A stretch of DNA of 64,000 nt, taken from contig NZ_CANMBB010000004.1 in assembly GCF_947495965.1 (NCBI RefSeq), positions 248,001 to 312,000 on the forward strand. The letters run 5' to 3'. Under the pieces are notes generated by a model. It was not told the origin of the DNA. It did not search any database and was given only the letters and a program-made list of their open reading frames with translations. The position numbers and the translations under genes were made by a program. The DNA comes from an uncultured Maribacter sp. Lineage in GTDB: Bacteria > Bacteroidota > Bacteroidia > Flavobacteriales > Flavobacteriaceae. Below are positions 25,477 through 34,429 of the stretch, piece after piece; positions within the stretch are counted from its first letter, which is position 1; each line of letters starts with the position of its first letter.

Positions 25477-27735
25477 ATGAGTTTAATATTTAAAAAAAAT
25501 AAAAGGGAAATAAAACCATTAATAGTTTTATTCTTTTTTCTTGCAGTTACGTTTTGTAATGCTCAAAACAAGATAGAACATCCAAATTTAATTCTTACAA
25601 AAAAAGGGGTAGAACAAATTAGAAAAGAATTAGGGAATATTCCAATTTTTGATGCTACTCTAAAAGCAGTTAAAGAAGAAGTAGATGCAGAAATTGCTTT
25701 GGGTATACACACGCCAATTCCTAAAGACTATTCTGGGGGGTATACACATGCAAGGCATAAACGTAATTTTTTAATACTTCAGAAAGCAGGTGTTCTTTTT
25801 CAAATATTACAAGATGAAAAGTATGCTGTTTATATAAAAGACATGTTGTTTCAATATGAGGCAATGTATAAAGATTTGCCGGTACACCCACAAACGCGCT
25901 CTTATGCTAGAGGAAAGATTTTTTGGCAATGTTTAAACGACTCTAATTGGTTGGTTTATGTAAGCCAGGCATACGATTGTATATATGATTGGTTGTCTAA
26001 AGCAGAGAGAAGAAAATTAGAAAAGAATTTGTTTAGACCCTTTGCCGATTTTATTTCTGTTAAAAATCCCCAGTTTTATAATAGGGTTCATAACCATAGT
26101 ACATGGGGTAATGCAGCAGTAGGAATGATTGGGTTGGTTATGAATGATGAGAAATTAATTCAACGTGCATTGTATGGTATTAAGGATGCAAATTTAGACC
26201 CTAATGCCAAAGATAATGATGGAGGATTTATAAACAAGAATGGAAAAGCAGGCTTTTTAGCAAATATAGAAGAACCTTTTTCTCCTGATGGTTATTATAC
26301 CGAAGGTCCCTATTATCAAAGGTACGCAATGTATCCTTTCTTAATTTTTGCAGAGGGATTACAAAATGTAAGACCAGATTTAAAGATTTTTGAGTATAAA
26401 GACAGTGTGCTATTAAAATCTGTAAATGCGTTAATTAATTTATCTGATGCAGATGGTGAATTTTTTCCATTAAATGATGGGCAAAAAGGAATGTCTTATT
26501 ATTCTAGAGAACTAGTTACAGCTTTAGACATTGCATACCATAATGGAAACCAAGACCCTGGTTTGTTAAGTATCGCAAAACAACAAAATAAAGTGTTGTT
26601 AGATGATTCAGGTTTTTCTGTTGCAATGGGAATAAAAGAAGAAAAAGAAAAGCCTTTTGTAAAAAAATCTATAAACTTTAGAGATGGCGCAGATGGAAAA
26701 CAAGGAGGAGTAGCAATTTTAAGAAATAATAATTTAGAACTTGTTTTTAAGTATGCTGCGCAAGGATCAAGTCATGGTCATTATGACAAACTTTCATATT
26801 CCGTTTATGAATCAGGAGATGAGGTTTTGCAAGATTATGGTTTGGCTAGGTTTGTAAATATTAACCATAAAGGAGGTGGTAATTACTTAAAAGAAAATAA
26901 AACTTGGGCAAAGCAAACCATTGCACACAATACTTTAGTTCAGAATGAAACTTCTCATTTTTCTGGAAAGTATGAAATTGGGAGTAAACACCATTCAGAA
27001 TTCTATTTGTTTGATGATACAAATTCGGACTTACAAATTGTAAGTGCTAAAGAAAATAATGCGTACCCTGGAACGCAAATGCATAGAACTTTAGTAATGC
27101 TAAAAAGTGAGGAGTATGAAAAGCCAATACTATTAGATATTCTAAAAGTTAATTCGGCACAAAAAAATCAATATGACTTACCTTTTTATTATATGGGGCA
27201 AGTAATGAAAACAAATTTTAAATATTCTCCTTTCCCAACACTAAGTCCATTAGGAAAAGATAATGGGTATCAACATTTATGGAAAGAAGCAGTTGGTAAA
27301 CCAAGTAGCACAAATAATAGTAGGCTAACTTGGTTAAATAAAGGTAAATTTTATTCACTTACTACAATAACAAAAGAAACAGATGAATTAATTTTTTCTA
27401 GAGTAGGAGCAAATGACCCAGAATTTAATTTAAGAAGAGATGCAGGGTTAATAATTAGACGGCCAAATACACAGAATACACTTTTTGTTTCCACTATAGA
27501 ACCACATGGAAACTATAGTACAGTTTCAGAATTTGCGGTAAATGCAAGTAGTAGTATTAAAGAGTTAAAAGTTGTTTTAGATACAGAAGAATATACGGCT
27601 GTTTTAATAACTAGTTTAAAAGGAAATTCTAAACTCTTTATTGTAGCAAATACAAATGCTTTAAAAGAAACAAAACATAGATTAAAAATTAACAATAAGA
27701 ACTATACTTGGTTTGGTTCTTATTATTACAATTAA
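25477..27735 (+). CDS. PL17 oligoalginate lyase (heparinase II/III-like)
   Basis: Exo-acting lyase expected to release unsaturated uronate monomers from alginate oligomers in the periplasm. The signal peptide ends near FCNAQ; Cys27 is preceded by Phe, so I read it as type I cleavage, not a lipoprotein. An alpha/alpha-toroid covers about 35-370, with NRVHNHSTWGN (Asn206-His207, the pair expected from Alg17C-type enzymes) and YYTEGPYYQRY (273-283). A beta-sandwich of the heparinase II/III type covers about 400-752, with SSHGHYDKLSYSVY. Length 752 aa fits PL17. It follows the PL6 gene by 22 bp, and KdgF follows by 21 bp, forming one operon. Confidence 0.92.
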   Translation: MSLIFKKNKREIKPLIVLFFFLAVTFCNAQNKIEHPNLILTKKGVEQIRKELGNIPIFDATLKAVKEEVDAEIALGIHTPIPKDYSGGYTHARHKRNFLILQKAGVLFQILQDEKYAVYIKDMLFQYEAMYKDLPVHPQTRSYARGKIFWQCLNDSNWLVYVSQAYDCIYDWLSKAERRKLEKNLFRPFADFISVKNPQFYNRVHNHSTWGNAAVGMIGLVMNDEKLIQRALYGIKDANLDPNAKDNDGGFINKNGKAGFLANIEEPFSPDGYYTEGPYYQRYAMYPFLIFAEGLQNVRPDLKIFEYKDSVLLKSVNALINLSDADGEFFPLNDGQKGMSYYSRELVTALDIAYHNGNQDPGLLSIAKQQNKVLLDDSGFSVAMGIKEEKEKPFVKKSINFRDGADGKQGGVAILRNNNLELVFKYAAQGSSHGHYDKLSYSVYESGDEVLQDYGLARFVNINHKGGGNYLKENKTWAKQTIAHNTLVQNETSHFSGKYEIGSKHHSEFYLFDDTNSDLQIVSAKENNAYPGTQMHRTLVMLKSEEYEKPILLDILKVNSAQKNQYDLPFYYMGQVMKTNFKYSPFPTLSPLGKDNGYQHLWKEAVGKPSSTNNSRLTWLNKGKFYSLTTITKETDELIFSRVGANDPEFNLRRDAGLIIRRPNTQNTLFVSTIEPHGNYSTVSEFAVNASSSIKELKVVLDTEEYTAVLITSLKGNSKLFIVANTNALKETKHRLKINNKNYTWFGSYYYN

Positions 27736-27756
27736 ACAATCCAAAAAAATAAAAAA

Positions 27757-28131
27757 ATGAATCGTTTTAGTGAAAAATACCTCATTACAAAAGAAATAAA
27801 ATGGGAAGAGCTTGGAGGTGGAGTGTCCAGAAAATTCCTAGGATACGATAATCAAATCATGATGGTAAAAGTGAAGTTTGATAAAGGAGCATTAGGTTCC
27901 CCGCATAAACATTTTCATACGCAAGCTACCTATTGTGTTTCAGGTAAATTTGAATTTGAAATTGATGGAGAAAAGAAAATTGTAGAAGCAGGAGACGGTG
28001 TTTATATTGAGCCTAATTTACTACATAGCGCAGTTTGTTTAGAAGAGGGAATATTAATTGACACATTTAGCCCTGTAAGAGAAGATTTTTTAAGTGGTGA
28101 TGGTGTATCTTATTTTGGAGATAAATCATAA
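27757..28131 (+). CDS. kdgF: KdgF-like cupin, linearises unsaturated uronate
   Basis: Single-domain cupin of 124 aa. KdgF proteins speed the conversion of 4,5-unsaturated monouronates to linear keto-uronate (DEH from alginate). Metal-ligand candidates are His50, His52 and Gln56 in SPHKHFHTQATYCVSG and His90 in EPNLLHSAVC. EAGDGVYIEPN is the second cupin motif. There is no signal peptide. It is third in the PL6-PL17-kdgF operon, which supports the function strongly, since cupins alone are hard to assign. Confidence 0.88.
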   Translation: MNRFSEKYLITKEIKWEELGGGVSRKFLGYDNQIMMVKVKFDKGALGSPHKHFHTQATYCVSGKFEFEIDGEKKIVEAGDGVYIEPNLLHSAVCLEEGILIDTFSPVREDFLSGDGVSYFGDKS

Positions 28132-28326
28132 AAAGAATAGGAAACATTTTTAAGTACTTCATACACAACTGGTGTTATGTTAGTTTTTAGTCTAATTCAT
28201 GAATATTTTATGAAGTAACCATAGAGATATTACCTATTTGCATTATTAAGCGCAGTTATTTTATGAATTTCTCAAAAAATGAAGGTAAAATTTTTAAATA
28301 TATTTTTTATTAACAAAAAAATAACA

Positions 28327-28370
28327 TATATTTGGTAAACCAATTTGGTTTTCCAATTTGGTTTACCAAA
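28327..28370 (+). promoter_or_regulatory. susC promoter with GntR-type operators
   Basis: TATATTTG (28327-28334) is the -7 element. It runs into TTGGTAAACCAA (28332-28343), then TTGGTTTTCCAA (28345-28356) and TTGGTTTACCAA (28358-28369), three palindromic or near-palindromic units at 13-bp steps. The first 20 bases repeat those at the PL6 promoter, so both operons are probably controlled by the same regulator. The ATG of susC is about 340 nt downstream, implying a long leader. Confidence 0.85.
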
Positions 28371-28676
28371 AAATACTAACTTATTAAATCTAACAAAAAC
28401 TCAAAAAACTATGAAAGCTATTCTCTTTTTAAAATAGAAAAAGGATAGGTGCACGCCTATCCTTTTAGAAAATTACCTCTTGTCGGAGGGAAGTAATACT
28501 TAAAACATGTAAACTATTAGGTGAACATGAATTTCTGCTAAATTAATAAAAATTCATTTGATTAAGTTGAAAAACGTTGTTCAATCCTAAATAGTGGGTA
28601 ATGAGGCTCTAGTTCTCATTAATAAATGCTCTCGCTAGCATTTTAGTTAAACATTATTAATATAATAAAATCACAA
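28371..28676 (+). promoter_or_regulatory. Structured susC leader with mini-ORF and attenuator-like hairpin
   Basis: Predicted 5' untranslated RNA of about 300 nt or more. It contains a possible 8-codon ORF (MKAILFLK, 28411-28437). Directly after it comes an 11-bp hairpin, AAAAGGATAGG (28439-28449) with CCTATCCTTTT (28456-28466). A CCTC/GAGG hairpin with flanking ATTA/TAAT follows at 28472-28497. Two hairpins sit before the start codon: TAATGAG/CTCATTA (28599-28621) and AAATGCT/AGCATTT (28624-28643). The arrangement suggests attenuation or RNA-level control of susC. The structures are seen; the regulation is inferred. Confidence 0.55.
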
Positions 28677-31600
28677 ATGAATTTAAAAACTAAACTAAGT
28701 TTAATTGCAATCTTGTTATTTAACATAACATTATTTGCACAAGACGGCTACGTACTATCTGGTACGGTTTCAGATGCGGACAATGTGCCAATTCCAGGTG
28801 CAAACGTTATTATTGTGGGTACAACAACTGGTACGGCAACAGACTTTGATGGTAATTATCAAATTAAAGTAAGTAACGGAGATGAACTTCAGTTCTCTTA
28901 TATTGGGTATGTTACAAAAACTGTTTCAGTAACTGGTCAAGAAAGCTTAAACATGATTTTAGCAGAGGATGCTGCCCAATTAGAAGAGGTTGTTGTTGTA
29001 GGTTACGGTACTCGTAAAAAATCACATTTAACAGGAGCGGTAGCAAAAATAGGTGGTGATGATGTTGCTGCTGTGCAGGCTGTTCGTGTAGATGATGCAT
29101 TGGCGGGTAAGCTTCCAGGTGTATTAATTCAAAATCAAGACGGTTCTCCGGGTGCAGCTCCAAAAATTCAAATTAGAGCAGCTTCATCTATTTCAAGTGC
29201 ATCTAATCCTTTAATAGTTGTAGATGGGTATCCAATTTCTGGAGGTTTAGATACAGTTAACCCAAATGATATTCAGAGTTTAGAAGTTTTAAAAGATGCT
29301 GCTTCTGCTGCCATTTATGGTTCTAGAGGTGCAAATGGTGTTGTTTTAGTTACTACAAAAAAAGGAAAATCTGGTAAAGCTAAATTTAGCTATAATGCTT
29401 TCACAAGCACATCTAGTAAGTACAGAGATAATATACTTATGAATGCTAGTGAGTGGGCTAATACTATAGAAAAAAATGTAGCAAACGGTACTTTTGACAT
29501 ATCTAATGTAGATAATACATACCCAGGTATGTATGATTATAGATTAAACGCTCTTAAAAATTCACCTGGAGCTGTTAGTCCGGAAGAGTGGCTTTTTCAA
29601 AATGGTAGTGCTACAAGTCATGACTTTAGTATGAGTGGTGGTAACGATGATGTAAATTATTTTGCTTCAATGGGGTACCAAAATGCAGAAGGTGTTGTAA
29701 GAACTCAAGGATATGAGAGGTTAAATGCACGTTTAAATGTGGATGCTAAATTAGGAGATAAGTTTAAGAGTGGTGTAAGTTTTAATGGTTTTACTTCTAA
29801 GAGAGACATCTTAGGGCATGATATGAGAGATTTATTAAGAGCTTATGGTGTTCATCCTGTTTACCATACAGAAGAATCTATTGCCTTTGTACAACAATTA
29901 GACCGTGACGCACAAGCGCTTGGACTTGCTGGTATGGACTCTGGTTATAGAGGTTCTGGTTACGAGGCTAGTAGTATTTATGACTTAGAGCCAGGTATGG
30001 CAGCGCAAGACTGGCATTATGGTAGAGCGCAAAATGGAGGTAATGATGGTTTAGGTAGAAGAGATGCTAATGGTATTGGTGGTTCTGGTGATGCAGGTCC
30101 TGCTGCTAAACTTGATAATACAGATGCTTGGGAAAAAACGTTTTTTGGTAATGTTAGCGGGTATTTACAATACAGTATTATAGATGGTTTAAATTTAAAA
30201 ACTGTTTTAGGAGGAGATTTAAGAGACACGCAAGCATATTCTCATAGATTACTTGGGTTTGATTCTAGAGCTAGAGATTCGCAAACATATATGAACCAAA
30301 CTGACCTTAAAGTATCTACAGTATTAAGTGAAACTACTTTAAGTTATGCTAAAGTGATAGGTAATCATGATATATCTGCAGTAGCAGGTATAGAATACCA
30401 ATCTACTTCAATAAAAGGAACAGCTTTAGCAGGGTCAAATGTACCAGATACGGCTATTCAAAATTTTAATCTTTTAGCACCAGCAGATATTGTAGTTACA
30501 GAGAGAGATGAGACTAGGGCAAGAGAAAGCATCTTTGGAAGAGTTAATTATGCTTATGATGATCGTTATTTAATATCTGCATCATTAAGAAGAGATGGTG
30601 ATTCTCGTTTTGGAGCTAATAAAAGATATGAAACATTCCCTGCAATTTCTTTAGGATGGAATGTACATAATGAAGCATTTTTAGAAGATAGCGAAACATT
30701 GAGTCAATTAAAATTAAGATTTAGTACAGGTTCTTTAGGAACAGCTTCTTTTTTAGGGTCTTATGATTCACAAAGTCTTTTACAGGCTGCACCAACAGCA
30801 TTTGGTACAGGGTTTTTAATTCCAGATAATGTACAAAATGATGATTTAACATGGCAAACAAATACAGAGACTAACTACGGTGTAGATTTAGGATTTTTTA
30901 ATAATCGTTTAAGAATAGGTGTAGATTACTATACATCTGATATTGAAGATATTTTAATTAATCAAAGTGTTTCGGAAGTATTAGGTACACCTTCTATAGT
31001 ACTTAACTCAGGAGATGTAAGAAGCTCTGGTTTAGAGATTGAGTTAAATGCAAGCATAGTTAACAGCGAAAACTTTAGATGGAGCATGGGAGCTAACTTA
31101 TCTACTGTAGAGACAGAAATTACAGACTTAGGCGGTTTAGATGAATTACCTCAGGCAGTTTATGGACAGAGTGGTAGAGGACCAGTATTTAGAAACTATG
31201 TTGGTGGTGAGATTGGTGAAATGTGGGGATTAGAAACTATTGGAGAAGTTGAAATGATACACGTTGCAGATCCTACATTAAACATTGGAATTAATAGTGG
31301 AGAACAATATGTTGTAGATCAACAATCTCCAGGAGAAGATGGCCATGGAGAAATAGATTTTACTAGAACTGTTGAGGATGGCGGAGATTTAGTTAAAATA
31401 GGACAGGCTACACCAGATTTTTACTGGGGTATGACGCATAACTTTAACTATAAAGATTTTGATCTTTCGTTCCAATTTCAAGGTTCTCATGGTGCTGAGC
31501 TTTATAATATAGACCCACTTTATTACAATTCGCAATGGGGAAGAAGATTGCCTTATAGTATTTTTGATGCTAATAGTGATGGTATTGCGGATCATAATGG

Positions 31601-31913
31601 TGAGCACTATACATTAACTAGAAATAGAACAGATGCTATGATACAAGATGCTTCTTTTATTGCCTTAAGAAACTTAACTCTTGGTTATACTTTTCAATCT
31701 GATTTAACAGATAAAATTGGTTTAAATTCTGTAAGAATATATGGAGCTGCATCTAATTTATTATACTTTATGGCGAGCAATTATACCTCTTACAACCCAG
31801 AAGGTGTAAAAACTTCAGGTAGTGATTATTTAGGGCCAACAACATACGGTGCGCAAGTAGGTGCTAGTCCAGTTGTAAAGAGCTTTACTTTAGGTTTAAA
31901 TGTTAACTTTTAA
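28677..31913 (+). CDS. SusC/RagA-type TonB-dependent outer-membrane transporter
   Basis: Outer-membrane importer of 1078 aa for alginate oligomers. The signal peptide ends at LFAQ (about residue 22). A carboxypeptidase-regulatory-like domain spans about 25-97 (SGTVSDADNVPIPGANVIIVGT), as in all SusC proteins. The TonB box is EEVVVVGYGTRKK (103-115), the plug covers about 115-225 with VVDGYPISGG, and a 22-strand barrel ends in the aromatic FTLGLNVNF. SusD follows after 9 bp. The substrate is inferred from the neighbouring lyases and the shared operator. Confidence 0.95.
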   Translation: MNLKTKLSLIAILLFNITLFAQDGYVLSGTVSDADNVPIPGANVIIVGTTTGTATDFDGNYQIKVSNGDELQFSYIGYVTKTVSVTGQESLNMILAEDAAQLEEVVVVGYGTRKKSHLTGAVAKIGGDDVAAVQAVRVDDALAGKLPGVLIQNQDGSPGAAPKIQIRAASSISSASNPLIVVDGYPISGGLDTVNPNDIQSLEVLKDAASAAIYGSRGANGVVLVTTKKGKSGKAKFSYNAFTSTSSKYRDNILMNASEWANTIEKNVANGTFDISNVDNTYPGMYDYRLNALKNSPGAVSPEEWLFQNGSATSHDFSMSGGNDDVNYFASMGYQNAEGVVRTQGYERLNARLNVDAKLGDKFKSGVSFNGFTSKRDILGHDMRDLLRAYGVHPVYHTEESIAFVQQLDRDAQALGLAGMDSGYRGSGYEASSIYDLEPGMAAQDWHYGRAQNGGNDGLGRRDANGIGGSGDAGPAAKLDNTDAWEKTFFGNVSGYLQYSIIDGLNLKTVLGGDLRDTQAYSHRLLGFDSRARDSQTYMNQTDLKVSTVLSETTLSYAKVIGNHDISAVAGIEYQSTSIKGTALAGSNVPDTAIQNFNLLAPADIVVTERDETRARESIFGRVNYAYDDRYLISASLRRDGDSRFGANKRYETFPAISLGWNVHNEAFLEDSETLSQLKLRFSTGSLGTASFLGSYDSQSLLQAAPTAFGTGFLIPDNVQNDDLTWQTNTETNYGVDLGFFNNRLRIGVDYYTSDIEDILINQSVSEVLGTPSIVLNSGDVRSSGLEIELNASIVNSENFRWSMGANLSTVETEITDLGGLDELPQAVYGQSGRGPVFRNYVGGEIGEMWGLETIGEVEMIHVADPTLNIGINSGEQYVVDQQSPGEDGHGEIDFTRTVEDGGDLVKIGQATPDFYWGMTHNFNYKDFDLSFQFQGSHGAELYNIDPLYYNSQWGRRLPYSIFDANSDGIADHNGEHYTLTRNRTDAMIQDASFIALRNLTLGYTFQSDLTDKIGLNSVRIYGAASNLLYFMASNYTSYNPEGVKTSGSDYLGPTTYGAQVGASPVVKSFTLGLNVNF

Positions 31914-31922
31914 TTAAAAAAA

Positions 31923-33239
31923 ATGAAAAAAATATATATACTATTGGGATCGCTGTTATTTATTACAGCATGTTCAACAGATTTGGACCAATCCCCATCT
32001 AATATTGCCAGCGCAGACTCTTTAACAGATTTTACAGGGGTTTTAAATGCAGCATATTACTATCAATTATCTACCTCTGCACCTATGGCTTTAATGGGAG
32101 ACTTTAGAGCAGATAATGCTTTAATGCTAGAATCGCCTAATGCAGATATTGATGTGTTTAATAATGCTTTACCGTCGCAAGAAGATCAATTTTTTGGACC
32201 TTTTTATACCGCTTTGTATAAGTCTATATTAAGTGCAAATATTGTAATTGAAAATTCTACTAATGATGTAGATGTGGCAGAAGCAAAATTTTTAAGAGGC
32301 TTATCTTATTTTAAGCTTGTAATGGCTTTTGGAGATGTACCTGTTAATTTAAGCGCTTCGCCAAGTCTTACAGATACGGAAGCATTGGCAAGACAACCAA
32401 AAGCAAGTGTATATTCAAATGTTATTATTCCTGATTTAACAGATGCAATGGCTGTCTTAAGTACAGAAATTGTAGATGGTAGAGCTTCTAAATATGCCGC
32501 ACAAGGAATGTTAGGTAAAGTATATGCTACTATGGGAGATTATGCAAGTGCTGTTCCACATTTAGCAGATGTTGTAAATGGAGCTGCGAGCGCAGGAATT
32601 GTTTTAGAACCAAACTTTAGTGAAATTTTTGGTGTAGCAAATGAAGTAGGTAATACTGAAATTATATTTGCAACTCAAAAGTCTGCTTCTATAGCAGATG
32701 AATATAATTTTGCTACTGATTTTTCAGGATGGTTTTCAGGAAACGATTCAAAATCTGATTTTCCAATAGATGCAGATTTAATTGCTGCGTTTGATGCTGC
32801 CGGAGATGTTACAAGAAAAGCAGTAACTCTAGACGATGTAGGTACTAGGGCAATAAAATTTCCTATAGATGGAGCAGATGATCATGACTGGATAGAACTA
32901 AGATTAGCAGATGTTATTTTGTTATATGCAGAAGCTTTAAATGAAACAGGTTCTCCTGCTTCAACGGTATTACCTTTATTAGACGATATTAGAACTAGAG
33001 CAGGTTTAGCAAGCTTAACAGGAACTGCAACAACACAAGCAGAAGTTAGACAAGCAATTTTAGACGAAAGAAGACTAGAGTTAGCTTTGGAAGGTCATAG
33101 ATGGTTTGATTTAATAAGAGCAGGTGTTGTTGATGCAGAAATGGGAGAAGCAATTAATACTAATTATTATTTATTTCCAATTCCAGTATCCGAAGTTTTA
33201 GCAACTAATGGAGTAATTACTCAAAATCCTGGTTACTAA
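31923..33239 (+). CDS. SusD/RagB-type surface glycan-binding lipoprotein
   Basis: Lipoprotein lid of the SusC transporter. The lipobox is FITAC (Cys17). The TPR-rich SusD fold is seen from AEAKFLRGLSYFKLVMAFGDVPVNL, RASKYAAQGMLGKVYATMGDY and the C-terminal ILDERRLELALEGHRWFDLIRAG with YYLFPIPVSEVLATN. At 438 aa it is shorter than many SusD proteins, the reduction falling in the middle binding region. It follows susC by 9 bp and is followed by a hairpin at 33289-33317. Confidence 0.95.
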   Translation: MKKIYILLGSLLFITACSTDLDQSPSNIASADSLTDFTGVLNAAYYYQLSTSAPMALMGDFRADNALMLESPNADIDVFNNALPSQEDQFFGPFYTALYKSILSANIVIENSTNDVDVAEAKFLRGLSYFKLVMAFGDVPVNLSASPSLTDTEALARQPKASVYSNVIIPDLTDAMAVLSTEIVDGRASKYAAQGMLGKVYATMGDYASAVPHLADVVNGAASAGIVLEPNFSEIFGVANEVGNTEIIFATQKSASIADEYNFATDFSGWFSGNDSKSDFPIDADLIAAFDAAGDVTRKAVTLDDVGTRAIKFPIDGADDHDWIELRLADVILLYAEALNETGSPASTVLPLLDDIRTRAGLASLTGTATTQAEVRQAILDERRLELALEGHRWFDLIRAGVVDAEMGEAINTNYYLFPIPVSEVLATNGVITQNPGY

Positions 33240-33288
33240 TATAAGAATAAGTAATATAAATAAATTATTGAGTTAGTTTTTTTTAAAG

Positions 33289-33317
33289 TGTATCAGCCTA
33301 GTTTCTAGGTTGGTACA
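33289..33317. terminator. Hairpin after susD
   Basis: TGTATCAGCCTAG (33289-33301) pairs with CTAGGTTGGTACA (33305-33317), 13 bp with two G-U pairs and a 3-nt loop. No long T-run follows on either strand, so it could be a weak terminator or a 3'-end stabiliser of the susCD mRNA. Confidence 0.55.
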
Positions 33318-33376
33318 TCTTAAAAAAGCACCAAGTAAATTTAATATGTAATAAATAAAATATTAATTGTATAGAA

Positions 33377-33434
33377 TACTTTTGTAACAATAAATATTTT
33401 TATAAATTTAACAAACCAATCTGGTTAACCAATT
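33377..33434 (+). promoter_or_regulatory. Promoter and operator of the GntR regulator
   Basis: TACTTTTG (33377-33384) fits the -7 element. The palindrome TGGTTAACCA lies at 33422-33431, preceded by ACCAATCTGGT (33415-33425). It resembles the sites at PL6 and susC but lies downstream of the predicted start of transcription, as in autoregulation by blocking elongation. The gene starts at 33454. Confidence 0.7.
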
Positions 33435-33453
33435 TTAGATTACTTATTTATAT

Positions 33454-34155
33454 ATGAAACTAGAACTACATACTAAAAGCGATAATAAAGAAATTCAAAG
33501 TAAGATTATTTCGAGTATCCGAGAGTTAATTAATTATAAAAACTTGGAACCTGGAGATAAACTGCCTTCGGAAAGAATGCTGTCTGAGAAGTTTGGTGTA
33601 AGTAGGAGTAATATAAGAGAAGCAATTCAAAAATTAGAATTCTATGGTATATTACATTCCAAGCCTCAAAGCGGAACTTTTGTAGCAAATATAGGAGTTG
33701 TTGCTATGAATGGAATGTTAGAAGATATTTTAGAATTAGAAGAGCCAGATTTTAAATCTTTAGTAGAAACAAGAATTTTATTAGAATTAAAAACGGTACG
33801 ATTAGCCGCTAATAGAAGAACAGAAGAAGATTTAGTTCGATTAAAAACAGCTTTAGAAGCATATAGAGATAAAACATTAAAAGGAGAAGATGCTGTTCAA
33901 GAAGATTTGCTTTTTCATTTAGCAATTGCCAAAGCAAGTGGAAATAGTACTATGAATACTTTAATGTTAATAATAACACCAGAAATAATAACAAATTTTG
34001 AAAAGTATCATGTATGTAATGAAAACCAATCCTTTTTAGGTATTCAAGAACATCAAGATATTTATGATGCTATTAGAGATCAGGATCCTCAATTAGCAAA
34101 AGAAAAAATGAAAGTACATTTTAAAACATTATATCAATACTGTTATAGTAAATAA
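33454..34155 (+). CDS. FadR-subfamily GntR regulator of the alginate PUL
   Basis: DNA-binding regulator of 233 aa. An N-terminal winged helix (about 10-75) has GDKLPSERMLSEKFGVSRSNIREAIQKLE in its first part and SGTFVA in the wing. The C-terminal FCD ligand domain (about 95-230) has DLLFHLAIAKASGN and HQDIYDAIRDQD, with His residues placed to bind metal. FCD regulators usually sense organic acids or uronate catabolites, so DEH, KDG or KDPG are reasonable ligands (inference). It sits between susD and the transporter, and a matching palindrome precedes PL6, susC and itself. Confidence 0.9.
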   Translation: MKLELHTKSDNKEIQSKIISSIRELINYKNLEPGDKLPSERMLSEKFGVSRSNIREAIQKLEFYGILHSKPQSGTFVANIGVVAMNGMLEDILELEEPDFKSLVETRILLELKTVRLAANRRTEEDLVRLKTALEAYRDKTLKGEDAVQEDLLFHLAIAKASGNSTMNTLMLIITPEIITNFEKYHVCNENQSFLGIQEHQDIYDAIRDQDPQLAKEKMKVHFKTLYQYCYSK

Positions 34156-34179
34156 CTTCGAGGTATAACTCGGAGCATA

Positions 34180-34385
34180 TAAAACTCGATTATCGAGTAG
34201 ATAAAAAAACTAGGAGTATAAAATTGCACGCTTTTATACTCTTATATAGATACAAAGGAGGGATAATTACTTAGGACTAATACTATTAAATTTTCTATGC
34301 TTTTGCATAGAACACTTTTCGTAGTTTATAGCTTATAAGTATCATTTATCTTAAGAAAATAATTAAACAAGACCCTATGTAGGGT
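34180..34385 (+). terminator. Intergenic region with terminator-like hairpins between gntR and the MFS gene
   Basis: Several hairpins are visible. ACTCGA/TCGAGT is at 34184-34198. GAGTATAAAA/TTTTATACTC (34214-34241) is the best terminator candidate for gntR. TTCTATGC/GCATAGAA with a TTTT loop is at 34293-34312, and ACCCT/AGGGT at 34372-34385. No TTGGT-n2-ACCAA operator is present, so the transporter gene may be controlled differently from the lyases or by read-through. Confidence 0.55.
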
Positions 34386-34429
34386 GGTTTGGTTGTGGTT
34401 TTATATTGCTAAGAATTAAATAAAAAAGC

